This document shows positions 48,557 through 57,501 of a stretch of DNA of 64,000 bases, piece after piece (position 1 is the first letter of the stretch; every line of letters starts with the position of its first letter). Below the pieces are notes generated by a model that had not been told where the DNA came from, searched no databases, and saw only the letters and a program-made list of their open reading frames with translations. The stretch is from Anaerolineaceae bacterium. Its GTDB lineage: Bacteria; Chloroflexota; Anaerolineae; Anaerolineales; Villigracilaceae. The translations under genes were made by a program, and so were the position numbers. Location of the stretch: contig QZIJ01000019.1 of NCBI GenBank assembly GCA_003598975.1, positions 18,481 to 82,480 on the forward strand, in the 5' to 3' direction.

Positions 48557-48976
48557 ATGACCGTCACCCCAGTCTTTTCCAAAACCATTGCCATTCCTCA
48601 ATCCGTCATTGACGAGAATGGACACGTCAACAACGTGGCCTACGTTCAATGGATGCAGGACATCGCCATCGAGCATTACACCGCCATCGGCGGAATCGGC
48701 CCCACCCAACACGTCGGCGCGACGTGGGTGGCGCGCTCGCACTTGATCGAGTACCTGCTGCCAGCATTCGCGAATGAACAGATTGAAATCCGCACGTGGA
48801 TCGAAAATTATCGCCGTGTGCGCTCGCTCCGAAAATATGAATTCGTCCGAAAAGCAGACGGCCAATTGCTGGTCAAAGGCGAGACGGATTGGGTTTTCGT
48901 GGACGCACAGACTGGCAGTCCGCGCGCAATCCCCGAGGAAGTGATTCAAATCTTTCAAGCGACGAATCCAACCTGA
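48557..48976 (+). CDS. 4HBT (hot-dog) acyl-CoA/acyl-ACP thioesterase
   Basis: A 139-aa single hot-dog domain: DENGHVNNVAYVQWMQDIA holds the catalytic Asp/Asn and His of the YbgC/FatA-like group, and IENYRRVRSLRKYEFVRKADG forms the central strand. It hydrolyses acyl-CoA or acyl-ACP thioesters. ATG 48557 follows the GNAT stop by 5 nt; a TTG at 48548 overlapping that stop is an alternative. Confidence 0.85.
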   Translation: MTVTPVFSKTIAIPQSVIDENGHVNNVAYVQWMQDIAIEHYTAIGGIGPTQHVGATWVARSHLIEYLLPAFANEQIEIRTWIENYRRVRSLRKYEFVRKADGQLLVKGETDWVFVDAQTGSPRAIPEEVIQIFQATNPT

Positions 48977-48994
48977 AATCAACCTCCCCATCAC

Positions 48995-50227
48995 ATGCAA
49001 CACGACCCACAAAAACACCACAATCCCATCCCGCTGTATTCCCTTTTTATTGCCAACGCCATCTCGCTCGTTGGCAATGTTTTCTCCGCGATTGCCATTC
49101 CCTGGTTCGTTCTCCAAACGACGGGAAGCGCCACGCAAACGGGCATCACTGGTTTTTTCACGATCATGCCTGTTGTGCTGGCGGGTTTTCTCGGCGGCAC
49201 GCTCATTGACAGGCTGGGCTACAAACGCACCAGCATCATCTCGGACCTCGCCAGCGGCATGACCACCGCGCTGATTCCCCTGCTCCACTTCACCATCGGA
49301 CTGGAATTCTGGCAATTGATGATCCTGGTCTTCCTCGGCGCGCTGCTCGATACGCCAGGAGGGACCGCCCGCGCCGCGTTGCTTCCCGAACTGGCTGAAC
49401 AGGCGGGCATGCCCATCGAGCGCGCCACCTCCCTGACGCACGTCATCGAACGCGGTGCCCGCCTCGTTGGCGCGCCGCTCGCGGGATTCTTCATCGGCAT
49501 CCTCGGAACGGAAAACGTCCTCTGGCTGGACGCCGCCTCCTTTTTCATTTCCGCTGGCATCATCGGACTGGTCATCGTTGCGCCCGTCCCTGTCAAAAAA
49601 GAAGCGGAGGGAGCAAATTACTTTGGCGAACTGCGGGATGGACTCCGCTTCATCGCGCACGATCAGGTGCTTCTGTCCATTGTCATCATGATCATGCTGA
49701 CGAATTTCCTCGACTCGATCTTCGGCGGAGTTGTCCGACCCGTCTACGTGAAGGAAGTCTTCGGCGATGCGTTTAATCTTGGCCTGCTCATCGCGGCCAA
49801 CGGTGGTGGGGCCGTCATCGGCGGATTGATCTTTGCGGCCATCGGACACCGCCTGCCGCGCCACGCCACCTTCGTCTCCGCTTTTGTGCTGACAGGATTT
49901 CAGTTTTGGGTCTACGCCATGCAACCGCCGATTTACGTGCTGGTCGCCACCGTCCTGTTCACCAGCATCGGCGCGGGACCGCTCAATCCCATCATCGGCG
50001 CGGTGGAGTTCGAGCGCATCCCCCAGACCATGCGCGGACGCGTGTTCGGCGCGGTCACCGCGGGCGCGTGGATCGCCATGCCGTTGGGCATGTTACTGGG
50101 CGGCGTGCTGACCGAATCGTTTGGCACGTTCCCCATCCTGATCGGCCTGGGCATCACGTACCTCATCACCACCCTGAGCATGGCATTCATCCCCGCCATG
50201 AAAGAGATGAATCGAAAAACAAACTGA
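48995..50227 (+). CDS. MFS transporter (EntS / DHA3-like)
   Basis: A 410-aa, twelve-helix major facilitator protein. Loop 2-3 reads GGTLIDRLGYKRTSIISD (motif A), and the second half begins near YFGELRDGLRFIAHDQ, typical of the drug/siderophore-exporter DHA3 group. Substrate unknown. It closes the preceding small operon and ends at a hairpin. Confidence 0.87.
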   Translation: MQHDPQKHHNPIPLYSLFIANAISLVGNVFSAIAIPWFVLQTTGSATQTGITGFFTIMPVVLAGFLGGTLIDRLGYKRTSIISDLASGMTTALIPLLHFTIGLEFWQLMILVFLGALLDTPGGTARAALLPELAEQAGMPIERATSLTHVIERGARLVGAPLAGFFIGILGTENVLWLDAASFFISAGIIGLVIVAPVPVKKEAEGANYFGELRDGLRFIAHDQVLLSIVIMIMLTNFLDSIFGGVVRPVYVKEVFGDAFNLGLLIAANGGGAVIGGLIFAAIGHRLPRHATFVSAFVLTGFQFWVYAMQPPIYVLVATVLFTSIGAGPLNPIIGAVEFERIPQTMRGRVFGAVTAGAWIAMPLGMLLGGVLTESFGTFPILIGLGITYLITTLSMAFIPAMKEMNRKTN

Positions 50228-50237
50228 TCAAGAGACA

Positions 50238-50280
50238 AATCAAAAATGGCGGTCATTTTGTCATGGCCGCCGTTTTGATT
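50238..50280. terminator. Imperfect terminator hairpin between convergent genes
   Basis: AATCAAAA (50238-50245) pairs with TTTTGATT (50273-50280); the central GGCGG/CCGCC part contains G-U pairs. T-rich on both strands. Confidence 0.55.
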
Positions 50281-50297
50281 CATCGCGAAGATGCGAG

Positions 50298-50711
50298 CTA
50301 CTGAACCGAGAAGGTTACTGTCTGAATCAACGCACCATCCAGGTACAACTCCACTGCATAGGCACCCACAGGCCAGTCGCTTCCAGCAGGGAAGAAGAAA
50401 TGTACCGTGCCTGAGAAGCTTTCCTGGTCAATGGTGATATTGGCTTCGTCGATCAACGTGTTGGGGGCAACGCCTTCTACGCTGACGTAGTACCATTTTG
50501 AATTGACCACTGTTCCAACAGTCGCGTTCGAAAGATCGGCAACAACATAGATGGCATCACTCGGCGCGAAGACCGAGGTGGGCTGGTCGCCATCCTCATC
50601 GAAGGCGGTATGGGCATTCGACAGGCTGAGCTCGCCGCCGATCGAGCAGGCCAGCGTGGAAGCCAGTAACGCGAAGATTGCCAGAAAAATCGGAAAAATT
50701 CGTTTGTTCAT
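50298..50711 (-). CDS. Small secreted lipoprotein
   Basis: A 137-aa lipoprotein; signal peptide ends STLAC-SIGG. The mature part alternates beta strands (AIYVVADLSNATVGTVVNSKWYYV, SGTVHFFFPAGSDWPVGAYAVE), an Ig-like or Ig-binding domain also seen in archaeal and Chloroflexota surface proteins. AAGGAG stands before ATG 50711; an upstream in-frame ATG is rejected. Function unknown. Confidence 0.75.
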   Translation of the reverse strand: MNKRIFPIFLAIFALLASTLACSIGGELSLSNAHTAFDEDGDQPTSVFAPSDAIYVVADLSNATVGTVVNSKWYYVSVEGVAPNTLIDEANITIDQESFSGTVHFFFPAGSDWPVGAYAVELYLDGALIQTVTFSVQ

Positions 50712-50839
50712 TGTATTCTCCTTTTTTAAAGGGGCGGAGCGCCCGCCCGAATGCATCCATTATACAGAAATCCAGATAAATCGGTTCCCCCATTTAGGCT
50801 ATTTATCCATCACCCTGATTCCTTCTATGCAAACCGAGT

Positions 50840-50845
50840 TACAAT
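50840..50845 (+). promoter_or_regulatory. -10 element of a probable leaderless promoter
   Basis: TACAAT lies 7 nt upstream of ATG 50853; no SD. Confidence 0.4.
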
Positions 50846-50852
50846 CAGCCGC

Positions 50853-51305
50853 ATGGATAGAGCAAATAAGGCAAGAATCGAAATCGCCATCCTCGAGAGA
50901 CTCACAAACGGCGAAAGCCATGACGATATCATCCTCGACCTGTGTGAAAACGAGAACATGCGGTGGCCTGAAGCAGAAGCGTTGCTGGAGAGAGTCGGTG
51001 CTGAAAAGATGCATCACATCATTTTGGCACAAAGCCCATTGCTGATTCTGATCGCGCTGGCCATCTTCCTCGGCGGCGTTGGCCTGACAGTTTATTCCAC
51101 ATACAATATCACGAGTGTGTTTCTCTCCTATTATGATACCAAAAGTGGAGGGATTGGAGCGCTCGGCATGGTTTTGCACTTGTTTACCTATGGTGATTAT
51201 CTCTGGTTTCTGGCCTTTCTCGGCTTGGGAATGATTATCGGCAGCCTGAAAGGGATGGAGGAAGTGTGGGCGGCGATTTTCCATAAACTGGGGATAATTC
51301 AGTAA
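50853..51305 (+). CDS. Small two-helix membrane protein of unknown function
   Basis: A 150-aa protein. A soluble helical N-terminal half (ARIEIAILERLTNGESHDDIIL, EAEALLERVGAEKMHHI) precedes two membrane helices (about 67-92 and 112-132). No family recognised. An in-frame upstream ATG is passed over because a -10 box lies just before ATG 50853. Converges with the regulator gene 5 nt away. Confidence 0.68.
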   Translation: MDRANKARIEIAILERLTNGESHDDIILDLCENENMRWPEAEALLERVGAEKMHHIILAQSPLLILIALAIFLGGVGLTVYSTYNITSVFLSYYDTKSGGIGALGMVLHLFTYGDYLWFLAFLGLGMIIGSLKGMEEVWAAIFHKLGIIQ

Positions 51306-51309
51306 GAAA

Positions 51310-51888
51310 TCAGCGTATTGAAAAAATACAGACGCCCCTTCCCTTTTCAATTTTCTCGATCTGACGAACATCGCCACCCAGAATCTGGGACAAGATCAAC
51401 GCGTCCATTTGACAGAGTTCGGGATGCCCCTCGATCACTGCCGCGTAGGGACATTTGCCAAAGATGACGCGCGGTCCCTCCGCACCCGCCTCCCAGCGCG
51501 CCTGATAATGCTTCTCGTTTAATCTCTCTACCAGCAAAGCCAACCGCCTGGAAATTGGCAGATTGGTAAATTGGCTTGCATCCAAAATACGACTTGCCAA
51601 ACCTTCAACATTCAACGTAAAACCTTCAACCGATAACAGCGCCTCCGCCAGCCCTGCCAGATTGTCCCCCGTCAACGCGGCGGATAGACTAAAAACCTTC
51701 TCTGGGCGGCCGCGTCCTTCAGCGCGGAGGAGCGCTACGGTCACGCGGCCATCCGAGGCGAGGACGCGCAAGTGATGACGCACGTTCGCCTCGGACATGC
51801 GAAGCGTCCGCGCTAATTCGCGCGCCGAAGCGCGTCCAGATTTGCCAAGTTGGGCCAGCACTCGCTGACGGGCGGTTGTCACAGACAT
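51310..51888 (-). CDS. SufR/ArsR-like HTH regulator with C-terminal cysteine cluster
   Basis: A 192-aa protein. The N-terminal winged HTH is SARELARTLRMSEANVRHHL. C-terminal cysteines Cys146 (GKCPYAA), Cys159 (HPELC) and Cys187 (GVCIFSI) match the spacing of the SufR-like protein at 5141-5752, so an Fe-S cluster is plausible. It is divergent from the IscX-Nuo operon and is the natural candidate to control it. The start is ATG 51888; a TTG at 51903 is possible. It has no SD. Confidence 0.78.
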   Translation of the reverse strand: MSVTTARQRVLAQLGKSGRASARELARTLRMSEANVRHHLRVLASDGRVTVALLRAEGRGRPEKVFSLSAALTGDNLAGLAEALLSVEGFTLNVEGLASRILDASQFTNLPISRRLALLVERLNEKHYQARWEAGAEGPRVIFGKCPYAAVIEGHPELCQMDALILSQILGGDVRQIEKIEKGRGVCIFSIR

Positions 51889-51891
51889 GGC

Positions 51892-51997
51892 GTGATTACG
51901 CAAAGCGTCACTTCTTCAAAATTGTGCAGGGATGTAACGGGCATAAGGTGATTATACTCACTTTCTTATTTTTGCAAATATATTTTTACATAATCAC
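51892..51997. promoter_or_regulatory. Three GTGATTA half-sites in the divergent regulator/nuo region
   Basis: GTGATTA at 51892-51898, GTGATTAT at 51948-51955 and its inverse ATAATCAC at 51990-51997. The second overlaps the minus -10 box and the third lies just before the plus-strand -35. Candidate operator for the HTH protein. Confidence 0.45.
51951..51977 (-). promoter_or_regulatory. Promoter of the SufR-like gene
   Basis: TTGCAA (minus strand, 51972-51977) and TATAAT (51951-51956) with a 15-nt spacer. Confidence 0.5.
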
Positions 51998-51998
51998 G

Positions 51999-52026
51999 TT
52001 GACGCATTTCCTCCCCATGCTATAAT
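51999..52026 (+). promoter_or_regulatory. Promoter of the iscX-nuo operon
   Basis: TTGACG (51999-52004), 16-nt spacer, TATAAT (52021-52026). Leader about 34 nt. Confidence 0.7.
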
Positions 52027-52066
52027 CCGCCTGTTTGTGACAACTTCCACTGATTACTGATGACCG

Positions 52067-52270
52067 ATGAATTGGGAATCCACCTACGCAATCGCTTTAG
52101 AGTTACGTCGCCAACACTCCGACGCGGATTTGGAGCAAGTCTCGCTCCAGCAAATTTACCGCTGGACGCTCGCCCTTCCGGACTTTGAGGATGATCCCGC
52201 ACTCGCGAACGACGACATCCTTTCAGCAATCTTTCAAGACTGGTTTGAGGAGAACCTACATGGACAATAA
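52067..52270 (+). CDS. iscX: IscX-like iron-sulfur assembly protein
   Basis: A 67-aa acidic protein matching IscX (YfhJ): [58 protein letters not shown]. coli IscX binds iron and the cysteine desulfurase IscS. Here it is not in an isc operon but leads a set of complex I subunits rich in Fe-S clusters; its stop codon overlaps the nuoB start by 11 nt, so the two are translated together. Confidence 0.85.
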   Translation: MNWESTYAIALELRRQHSDADLEQVSLQQIYRWTLALPDFEDDPALANDDILSAIFQDWFEENLHGQ

Positions 52271-52907
52271 CGAACTCAACCTGCCTGGCTACGAAATCCC
52301 CGACGACATGAAGAACACGGTCGCCATCACCTCACTCGACCGCCTCTACAACTGGGGACGGCGTTCATCAGTCTGGCCGCTCATGTTCGGTCTGGCCTGT
52401 TGCGCCATCGAAATGATCGCCGCCCAGGCCTCGCGCTACGACCTCGCCCGCTTTGGCATGGAAGTGATGCGCCCCACCCCGCGTCAGGCTGACCTGATGA
52501 TCGTCTCTGGCACGGTCACAAAAAAAATGGTGCCTGCCATCGTGCGCCTGTACAACCAGATGCCCGAGCCTAAATACGTGATGGCGATGGGCGCCTGCGC
52601 CTCCAGCGGCGGCCCATTCAAAGAAGGCTACAACGTGGTGGCTGGCATTGACAAATTCCTGCCCGTGGACATCTATGTGCCCGGCTGTCCGCCTACCCCG
52701 CAGGCGCTGATGAACGGCCTCATTATGCTCCAGAAAAAGATCGACAAAGAATCCATCAGCAAGGTGCGCTGGTATCGCAAGGGGGCGGATACTGTCGAGG
52801 TCCCGGTGCCCATCCTCGGTCCAGACTTGATCGACGTCCGCCGCATCCCCGACATCAAATCCAAGGTCGCGGAACTTTCCAATCCGCCCGCGCAGCGTGA
52901 AGCGTAG
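52260..52907 (+). CDS. nuoB: NADH-quinone oxidoreductase subunit B
   Basis: A 215-aa subunit holding cluster N2. The four ligands are Cys47 and Cys48 (GLACCAIEM), Cys113 (GACASSGG) and Cys143 (VPGCPPTP). GGAG precedes ATG 52260. It passes electrons to quinone at the interface with NuoD. Longer C-terminus than typical, ending in a P/A-rich tail. Confidence 0.95.
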   Translation: MDNNELNLPGYEIPDDMKNTVAITSLDRLYNWGRRSSVWPLMFGLACCAIEMIAAQASRYDLARFGMEVMRPTPRQADLMIVSGTVTKKMVPAIVRLYNQMPEPKYVMAMGACASSGGPFKEGYNVVAGIDKFLPVDIYVPGCPPTPQALMNGLIMLQKKIDKESISKVRWYRKGADTVEVPVPILGPDLIDVRRIPDIKSKVAELSNPPAQREA

Positions 52908-52917
52908 GAGACCAGAC

Positions 52918-54660
52918 ATGACTACACCCGCTTCTGTCTCGACCGTTGACCTGGCCGCGCGTTTCCCCGGCATCGTCTCCGCTGACAGCCGTCCCGGCTA
53001 CAGCGGCTGGATTATCAACGCCGACAAACTCATTGAAGTCGCCACCGCCATCCGCGACGAATTCGGTTACGACCTGCTCTCCTCCGTCACCGGCGTGGAC
53101 TATCCCGCGGATGGCAAAATGGAAGTGGTCTACCACGCTTTCAAAACCACTGGCGGTTCGATCTTTGTATTCAAAGTCCAGATGCCGCGCGATGATCCTG
53201 TTGTATCGTCCCTCGTTCCAGTCTGGAAAGGCGCGGAACTCCAGGAGCGCGAGGCCTGGGACTTGCTCGGAATCAAATTTACGAACCACCCCGACCTGCG
53301 CCGAATCCTGATGTGGGAAGGCTTTGAAGGTCACCCACTCCGCAAGGACTGGAAAGAACCGTTCTACGAAGAGGAACTCAAACCCTTCAAGAGCCGCTGG
53401 CCTGACGGAAAGCACACCATCGCCGAGGCCAAGAATCCCTTCCGCGACAATGTCCAGTTCCCTGTTGGATTCGATCCCGAAAAATATACCTTTGAGGATC
53501 CCGAACAGGCACTTTACACCTCGCTCCGCAAATACCAATCCGAGGATAAAGACGGCATCAAGACCGACCACATCCTCGTCAACATGGGCCCGCAACACCC
53601 GTCCACACATGGCGTTTTCCGCGCCGTGGTCATGCTGGATGGCGAGGACATTGTCAGCCTTAAACCCGTCATGGGCTACCTGCATCGCAACCACGAGAAG
53701 ATCGGCGAGCGGAACACCTTCCTGCAGAACATGCCCTATACCGACCGCCTCGATTACTTCAACTCGATGAGCAACAACTTCGGCTACGCACTGGCAGTGG
53801 AAAAACTGATGGGTATCCAGGTGGCTGAACGCGCCGATTACATCCGCGTCATCATGGCCGAACTGACCCGCATCCAGAACCACTTGATCTGGGCAGGTAT
53901 GATGCTGAACGATCTCGGCGCGATGTACACCCCCGCCCTGTACGCCTTCGAGGAACGCGAACTCATCCTCGACATCTTCGAGGCTACGGCTGGTTCGCGC
54001 ATGATGTGCAATTACTTCCGCTTCGGTGGCGTAGCTCGTGACATGACCGAGGACGCGCTCCGCAAGACGCGCGAACTCGTCCACGACCGCCTGCCCGGTA
54101 AAGTGGACGAAATGGACCGCCTCCTGACCGACAACGAGGTGCTTGTCTCCCGCTTGAAAGGCATGGGGTATCTCTCGGCTGAGGATGCAATCAACACTTC
54201 GATGACAGGACCGATGCTCCGCGCGTCGGGCGTGCCGTACGACATCCGCCGCGCCGACCCGTACTCCGTCTATGACCGCTTCGAATTCGACGTGGTTAGC
54301 CGCCCCGAAGGCGACATGTATGCCCGCTACCTCGTCCGCATCGAAGAGATGCGACAATCGCTCAAGATTCTCGAACAGGCCCTCAAACAAATCCCCGCGG
54401 GACCGATCCTGTCTGGGAAACCGCAGTACCAGGTCAAGATCCAGCCCGGCGAAGCGTATGGACGCGTCGAGGCCCCAAAGGGTGAACTCGGCTACTACAT
54501 CGTCTCGAACGGCAAACCCAATCCGTATCGCTATCACGTGCGCGCCCCATCGTTCATCAACCTGACTTCACTGGAAATGTTGTGCGTGGGCGAAAAGATC
54601 GCTGACTTTGTTGCCATCCTCGGCGCGGTGGACATCGTGCTCGGTGAGCTAGACCGCTAA
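52918..54660 (+). CDS. nuoCD: NADH-quinone oxidoreductase fused subunits C and D
   Basis: A 580-aa fusion. The NuoC part (1-about 190) has EREAWDLLGIKFTNHPDLR; the NuoD part (about 215-580) has NMGPQHPSTHGVFR and MGYLHRNHEKIGE, with the C-terminal LEMLCVGEKIADFVAILG. The CxxC pairs that bind NiFe in group 4 hydrogenases are absent, so this is a quinone-reducing subunit and not a hydrogenase. GGAG 8 nt before ATG 52918; 10 nt after nuoB. Confidence 0.94.
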   Translation: MTTPASVSTVDLAARFPGIVSADSRPGYSGWIINADKLIEVATAIRDEFGYDLLSSVTGVDYPADGKMEVVYHAFKTTGGSIFVFKVQMPRDDPVVSSLVPVWKGAELQEREAWDLLGIKFTNHPDLRRILMWEGFEGHPLRKDWKEPFYEEELKPFKSRWPDGKHTIAEAKNPFRDNVQFPVGFDPEKYTFEDPEQALYTSLRKYQSEDKDGIKTDHILVNMGPQHPSTHGVFRAVVMLDGEDIVSLKPVMGYLHRNHEKIGERNTFLQNMPYTDRLDYFNSMSNNFGYALAVEKLMGIQVAERADYIRVIMAELTRIQNHLIWAGMMLNDLGAMYTPALYAFEERELILDIFEATAGSRMMCNYFRFGGVARDMTEDALRKTRELVHDRLPGKVDEMDRLLTDNEVLVSRLKGMGYLSAEDAINTSMTGPMLRASGVPYDIRRADPYSVYDRFEFDVVSRPEGDMYARYLVRIEEMRQSLKILEQALKQIPAGPILSGKPQYQVKIQPGEAYGRVEAPKGELGYYIVSNGKPNPYRYHVRAPSFINLTSLEMLCVGEKIADFVAILGAVDIVLGELDR

Positions 54661-54675
54661 CACAGGAGAATTGAC

Positions 54676-55302
54676 ATGTACGGAAAAGGATTACTCAAAG
54701 GTCTGGGCGTCACCTTCGTGCGCTTTTTCAACACCTACTGGGAGGATCTCACCTGGATGTGGCGGCGCGTCACCACTGGCGAGAAGCGTTACCACTCGGC
54801 GGAAGGCATTGCCCATCGTTCCAGCAAAAACACGCGCGGCATCTTCACAGTGCAGTATCCCGAAGAGAAATTGCCCGTGCCAGAAGAATTCCGCTACATC
54901 CCCTTCCTTGTTTACGATGAGGGCGCGGACGGAGCGAAGGAAATCCGTTGCACCTCTTGCGGCATCTGCTCCAAGGTCTGCCCGCCGCAGTGCATCTGGA
55001 TCGTGCGCGGCACCGACCCGTCCACGGGACGACCGAAGCCGCAGCCCGCGGAGTTTTACATCGACGCGGATATCTGCATGAACTGCGGCTTCTGCGCGGA
55101 GTATTGCCCGTTCGATGCCATCAAGATGGATCACGATTACGAACTCGCTTCGTATACCCGCACCCTGCTCCCGATGGAAAAACTGATGAAGCCCGCCTCC
55201 TACTATGCGGAGATTCGTCCGTTGAACGCGGCCCGCGAAGACGAAGCCCGCAAGGCCAAGGAAGCGGCGAAAGCGGCCAAAGCCGAAGCGGCCGCGGCGT
55301 GA
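54676..55302 (+). CDS. nuoI: NADH-quinone oxidoreductase subunit I
   Basis: A 208-aa subunit with two [4Fe-4S] sites: Cys92/95/98/102 (CTSCGICSKVCP) and Cys134/137/140/144 (CMNCGFCAEYCP). It links the NADH/ferredoxin side to NuoB. The tail is Ala/Lys/Glu-rich (about 185-208), perhaps a helical contact. The operon ends here: no NuoA, E-G, H or J-N genes follow. Confidence 0.93.
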   Translation: MYGKGLLKGLGVTFVRFFNTYWEDLTWMWRRVTTGEKRYHSAEGIAHRSSKNTRGIFTVQYPEEKLPVPEEFRYIPFLVYDEGADGAKEIRCTSCGICSKVCPPQCIWIVRGTDPSTGRPKPQPAEFYIDADICMNCGFCAEYCPFDAIKMDHDYELASYTRTLLPMEKLMKPASYYAEIRPLNAAREDEARKAKEAAKAAKAEAAAA

Positions 55303-55312
55303 CCCTGCGACA

Positions 55313-55347
55313 CAGAAACCCGTTTTCTTTAAGAAAACGGGTTTCTG
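55313..55347 (+). terminator. Perfect 17-bp palindrome after nuoI (probable terminator)
   Basis: CAGAAACCCGTTTTCTT and its exact complement AAGAAAACGGGTTTCTG flank a single T at 55330. The U tract is inside the stem, not after it. A second hairpin, TTGAAAGTTG/CAACTTTCAA (55364-55373/55394-55403), follows. Confidence 0.6.
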
Positions 55348-55423
55348 AAGGATTGGTCGCAAGTTGAAAGTTGTAGGGTAAACTTACGACCTTCAACTTT
55401 CAAATTTAAACAGGTGATCAATA

Positions 55424-56500
55424 ATGTCCAACCCAACCAAAGAAAACATTCTCGCGGCTCTTTCAAAAGTCCAGGAGCCAGAGTTGCACAAGGACCTCGT
55501 CACGCTCAACATGATCCGCGACGTGGAGATTGACGGCGGCAAAGTCAAATTCACCATCATGCTGACGACGCCCGCCTGTCCGTTGCGTGGAAGCATCGAA
55601 TCGGAGGCGAAACAGGCCGCGATGTCGGTCGGAGGCGTGGAGTCCGTCGAAATCAAGATGTCATCCGAGGTCCCCAACGACGGCCGCATGCGTGGACTGG
55701 TCAACGTCACGATCAAGAACGCGATTGCTGTCGGCTCGGGCAAAGGCGGCGTGGGCAAGAGCACGGTCTCGGTGAACCTGGCTGTGGCGCTGGCCCAAAG
55801 CGGAGCGCGCGTTGGTTTGATGGACGCTGACATCTACGGGCCAAACATCCCCACCATGATGGGCATCGAAAAACTCCCGCCTCCAAAGGGAGAGAAGATC
55901 ACGCCTGCTAAAGCCTACGATGTGGAAGTTATTTCGATGGGACTGTTGGTGAAACCTGGCCAACCGCTCATCTGGCGTGGACCGATGCTGAATTCGGCCA
56001 TCCGTCAATTCCTGAGCGATGTGGAGTGGAGTGACCTCGATTATCTCATCGTGGATCTGCCGCCTGGCACGGGTGACGCGGCCCTCTCGCTCGCACAAGC
56101 CCTGCCGTTGAGCGGAGCGGTCATCGTGACGCTTCCGCAACTCGTCTCGCTGGAAGACGCCACCCGCGGCTTGATGATGTTCAAGCAACTCGAGGTCCCG
56201 ATCCTGGGTGTGATCGAAAACATGTCCTACCTCGACCTGCCCGACGGGACGCGCATGGACATCTTCGGTTCAGGCGGCGGCGTGCAGTTGGCGCTGGGAA
56301 CGCAGGTTCCGTTCCTCGGGAAAATCCCGATCGACCAGAACGTCCGCATCGGCGGCGACAGCGGGAAACCCATCGTGGTGTCCCATCCCGATTCGCCTGT
56401 GGCTGTGTCCCTGCGTGAGATCGCGGAGAAGGTCGCCGCGCAGATTTCCGTCGCCGCGCTGGGCGGAAGCAACGAACTGCCGATTAATATTGTGGAGTAG
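55424..56500 (+). CDS. mrp: Mrp/NBP35-type Fe-S carrier ATPase (ApbC-like)
   Basis: A 358-aa protein: N-terminal MIP18 domain (about 5-90, [13 protein letters not shown]) and a P-loop ATPase with the deviant Walker [12 protein letters not shown] (104-114), switch [14 protein letters not shown] and [13 protein letters not shown]. Mrp proteins carry [4Fe-4S] clusters to apo-targets. The C-terminal CxxC that bridges a cluster between subunits is missing: the region after [11 protein letters not shown] has no cysteine. It may therefore transfer clusters differently or act only with the N-terminal cysteine (Cys52). It sits between complex I genes and a RicT-like gene. Confidence 0.88.
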   Translation: MSNPTKENILAALSKVQEPELHKDLVTLNMIRDVEIDGGKVKFTIMLTTPACPLRGSIESEAKQAAMSVGGVESVEIKMSSEVPNDGRMRGLVNVTIKNAIAVGSGKGGVGKSTVSVNLAVALAQSGARVGLMDADIYGPNIPTMMGIEKLPPPKGEKITPAKAYDVEVISMGLLVKPGQPLIWRGPMLNSAIRQFLSDVEWSDLDYLIVDLPPGTGDAALSLAQALPLSGAVIVTLPQLVSLEDATRGLMMFKQLEVPILGVIENMSYLDLPDGTRMDIFGSGGGVQLALGTQVPFLGKIPIDQNVRIGGDSGKPIVVSHPDSPVAVSLREIAEKVAAQISVAALGGSNELPINIVE

Positions 56501-56508
56501 CCCTACGG

Positions 56509-56514
56509 TATAAT
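56509..56514 (+). promoter_or_regulatory. -10 element of a probable leaderless promoter (RicT-like gene)
   Basis: TATAAT 7 nt upstream of ATG 56522; C-rich spacer without SD. Confidence 0.5.
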
Positions 56515-56521
56515 CACCCCC

Positions 56522-57484
56522 ATGCAACCAACCATTATCGGTGTCCGATTCTCTAAAATCGGCAAAGTCTATCACTTCGACGGGAGCACCATTCCCGATG
56601 TTCAAGTCGGCGAACACGTCATCGTGGACACCTCGCGCGGGAAGAATCTCGGCGAGGTCGCCATTCGACTCAAGGACACGCCTCCGACTCCCGATGACGG
56701 CGGCTGGCGCCGCGTTGAGCGGCGCGCCACCCCGCGCGACCTGCTCCTCAAGCAATCCTGGCAATCCAAACAGACCGAAGCCATGATCGAGTGCCGCGCC
56801 CGCGCCTCGGAACTGGCCCTGCAAGGGGTCAAGATCGTAGCGGCGGAATACAACTACGACGGCTCGCGCCTCGTCTTCCTGTTCAGCACAGAGACCGAGG
56901 AAAAGGTGGACCTCAAGTCGCTCAAGCGCGACATGCAGAAAAAATTCCCCGCCTCGCAGATCGAACTGCGCCAGATTGGTCCGCGCGACGTGGCGAAACT
57001 AATCGGCGGCATGGGCGCCTGCGGACTGGAAACGCGCTGTTGCTCCAAATTCCTGACCGACTTCTCTCCCATCTCCATCAAGATGGCCAAAGAACAGGGC
57101 ATCTCCCTCACGCCAAACGAAATCACGGGCATGTGCGGACGCCTGCGTTGCTGCCTTGTCTATGAATACGAGCAATACGTGGCCGCCCGCAAGGAACTGC
57201 CCAAGCGCAACAAACGCGTCGTCACCCCGCGCGGCGAAGGCAAGGTGGTGGACGTGATGCCGATGAGCAACACCGTCCTCGTCATGCTTGATAACGATGA
57301 ACGCCACTACCCCGCCTCGTTCGACCGCGAGGAACTCCAGCCCTGGGACGAACTCGAAGCGCTCCGCCGAAAATCCGAAGCGCCCTGCGACCGTCACGAG
57401 GGCGGCGGATGCACATGCGGAAAAAGCAAAAAAGAGAGCGGCGAAAAGAGCAATACCAGCCAGAAACCCACTCGCAAAAAGTAG
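56522..57484 (+). CDS. PSP1-domain protein related to RicT/YaaT
   Basis: A 320-aa protein. The PSP1 C-terminal domain contains RDVAKLIGGMGACGLETRCC and MCGRLRCCLVYE, cysteine pairs that in B. subtilis RicT help bind [4Fe-4S] clusters of the Ric complex (RNase Y/competence regulation). The tail is K/E-rich with C-terminal CTCGKSKK. RicA and RicF are not neighbours. Its job here is inferred from family only. Confidence 0.85.
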   Translation: MQPTIIGVRFSKIGKVYHFDGSTIPDVQVGEHVIVDTSRGKNLGEVAIRLKDTPPTPDDGGWRRVERRATPRDLLLKQSWQSKQTEAMIECRARASELALQGVKIVAAEYNYDGSRLVFLFSTETEEKVDLKSLKRDMQKKFPASQIELRQIGPRDVAKLIGGMGACGLETRCCSKFLTDFSPISIKMAKEQGISLTPNEITGMCGRLRCCLVYEYEQYVAARKELPKRNKRVVTPRGEGKVVDVMPMSNTVLVMLDNDERHYPASFDREELQPWDELEALRRKSEAPCDRHEGGGCTCGKSKKESGEKSNTSQKPTRKK

Positions 57485-57501
57485 TGCGGCGAAACCATCC
57501 A

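Noticed and set aside
52855..54537. 560-codon minus-strand frame opposite nuoCD
   Set aside because: Shadow of a real gene with unambiguous NuoC and NuoD motifs.
52918..54660. Group 4 NiFe-hydrogenase large subunit
   Set aside because: The N- and C-terminal CxxC pairs that bind the NiFe centre are missing; the protein is NuoCD.
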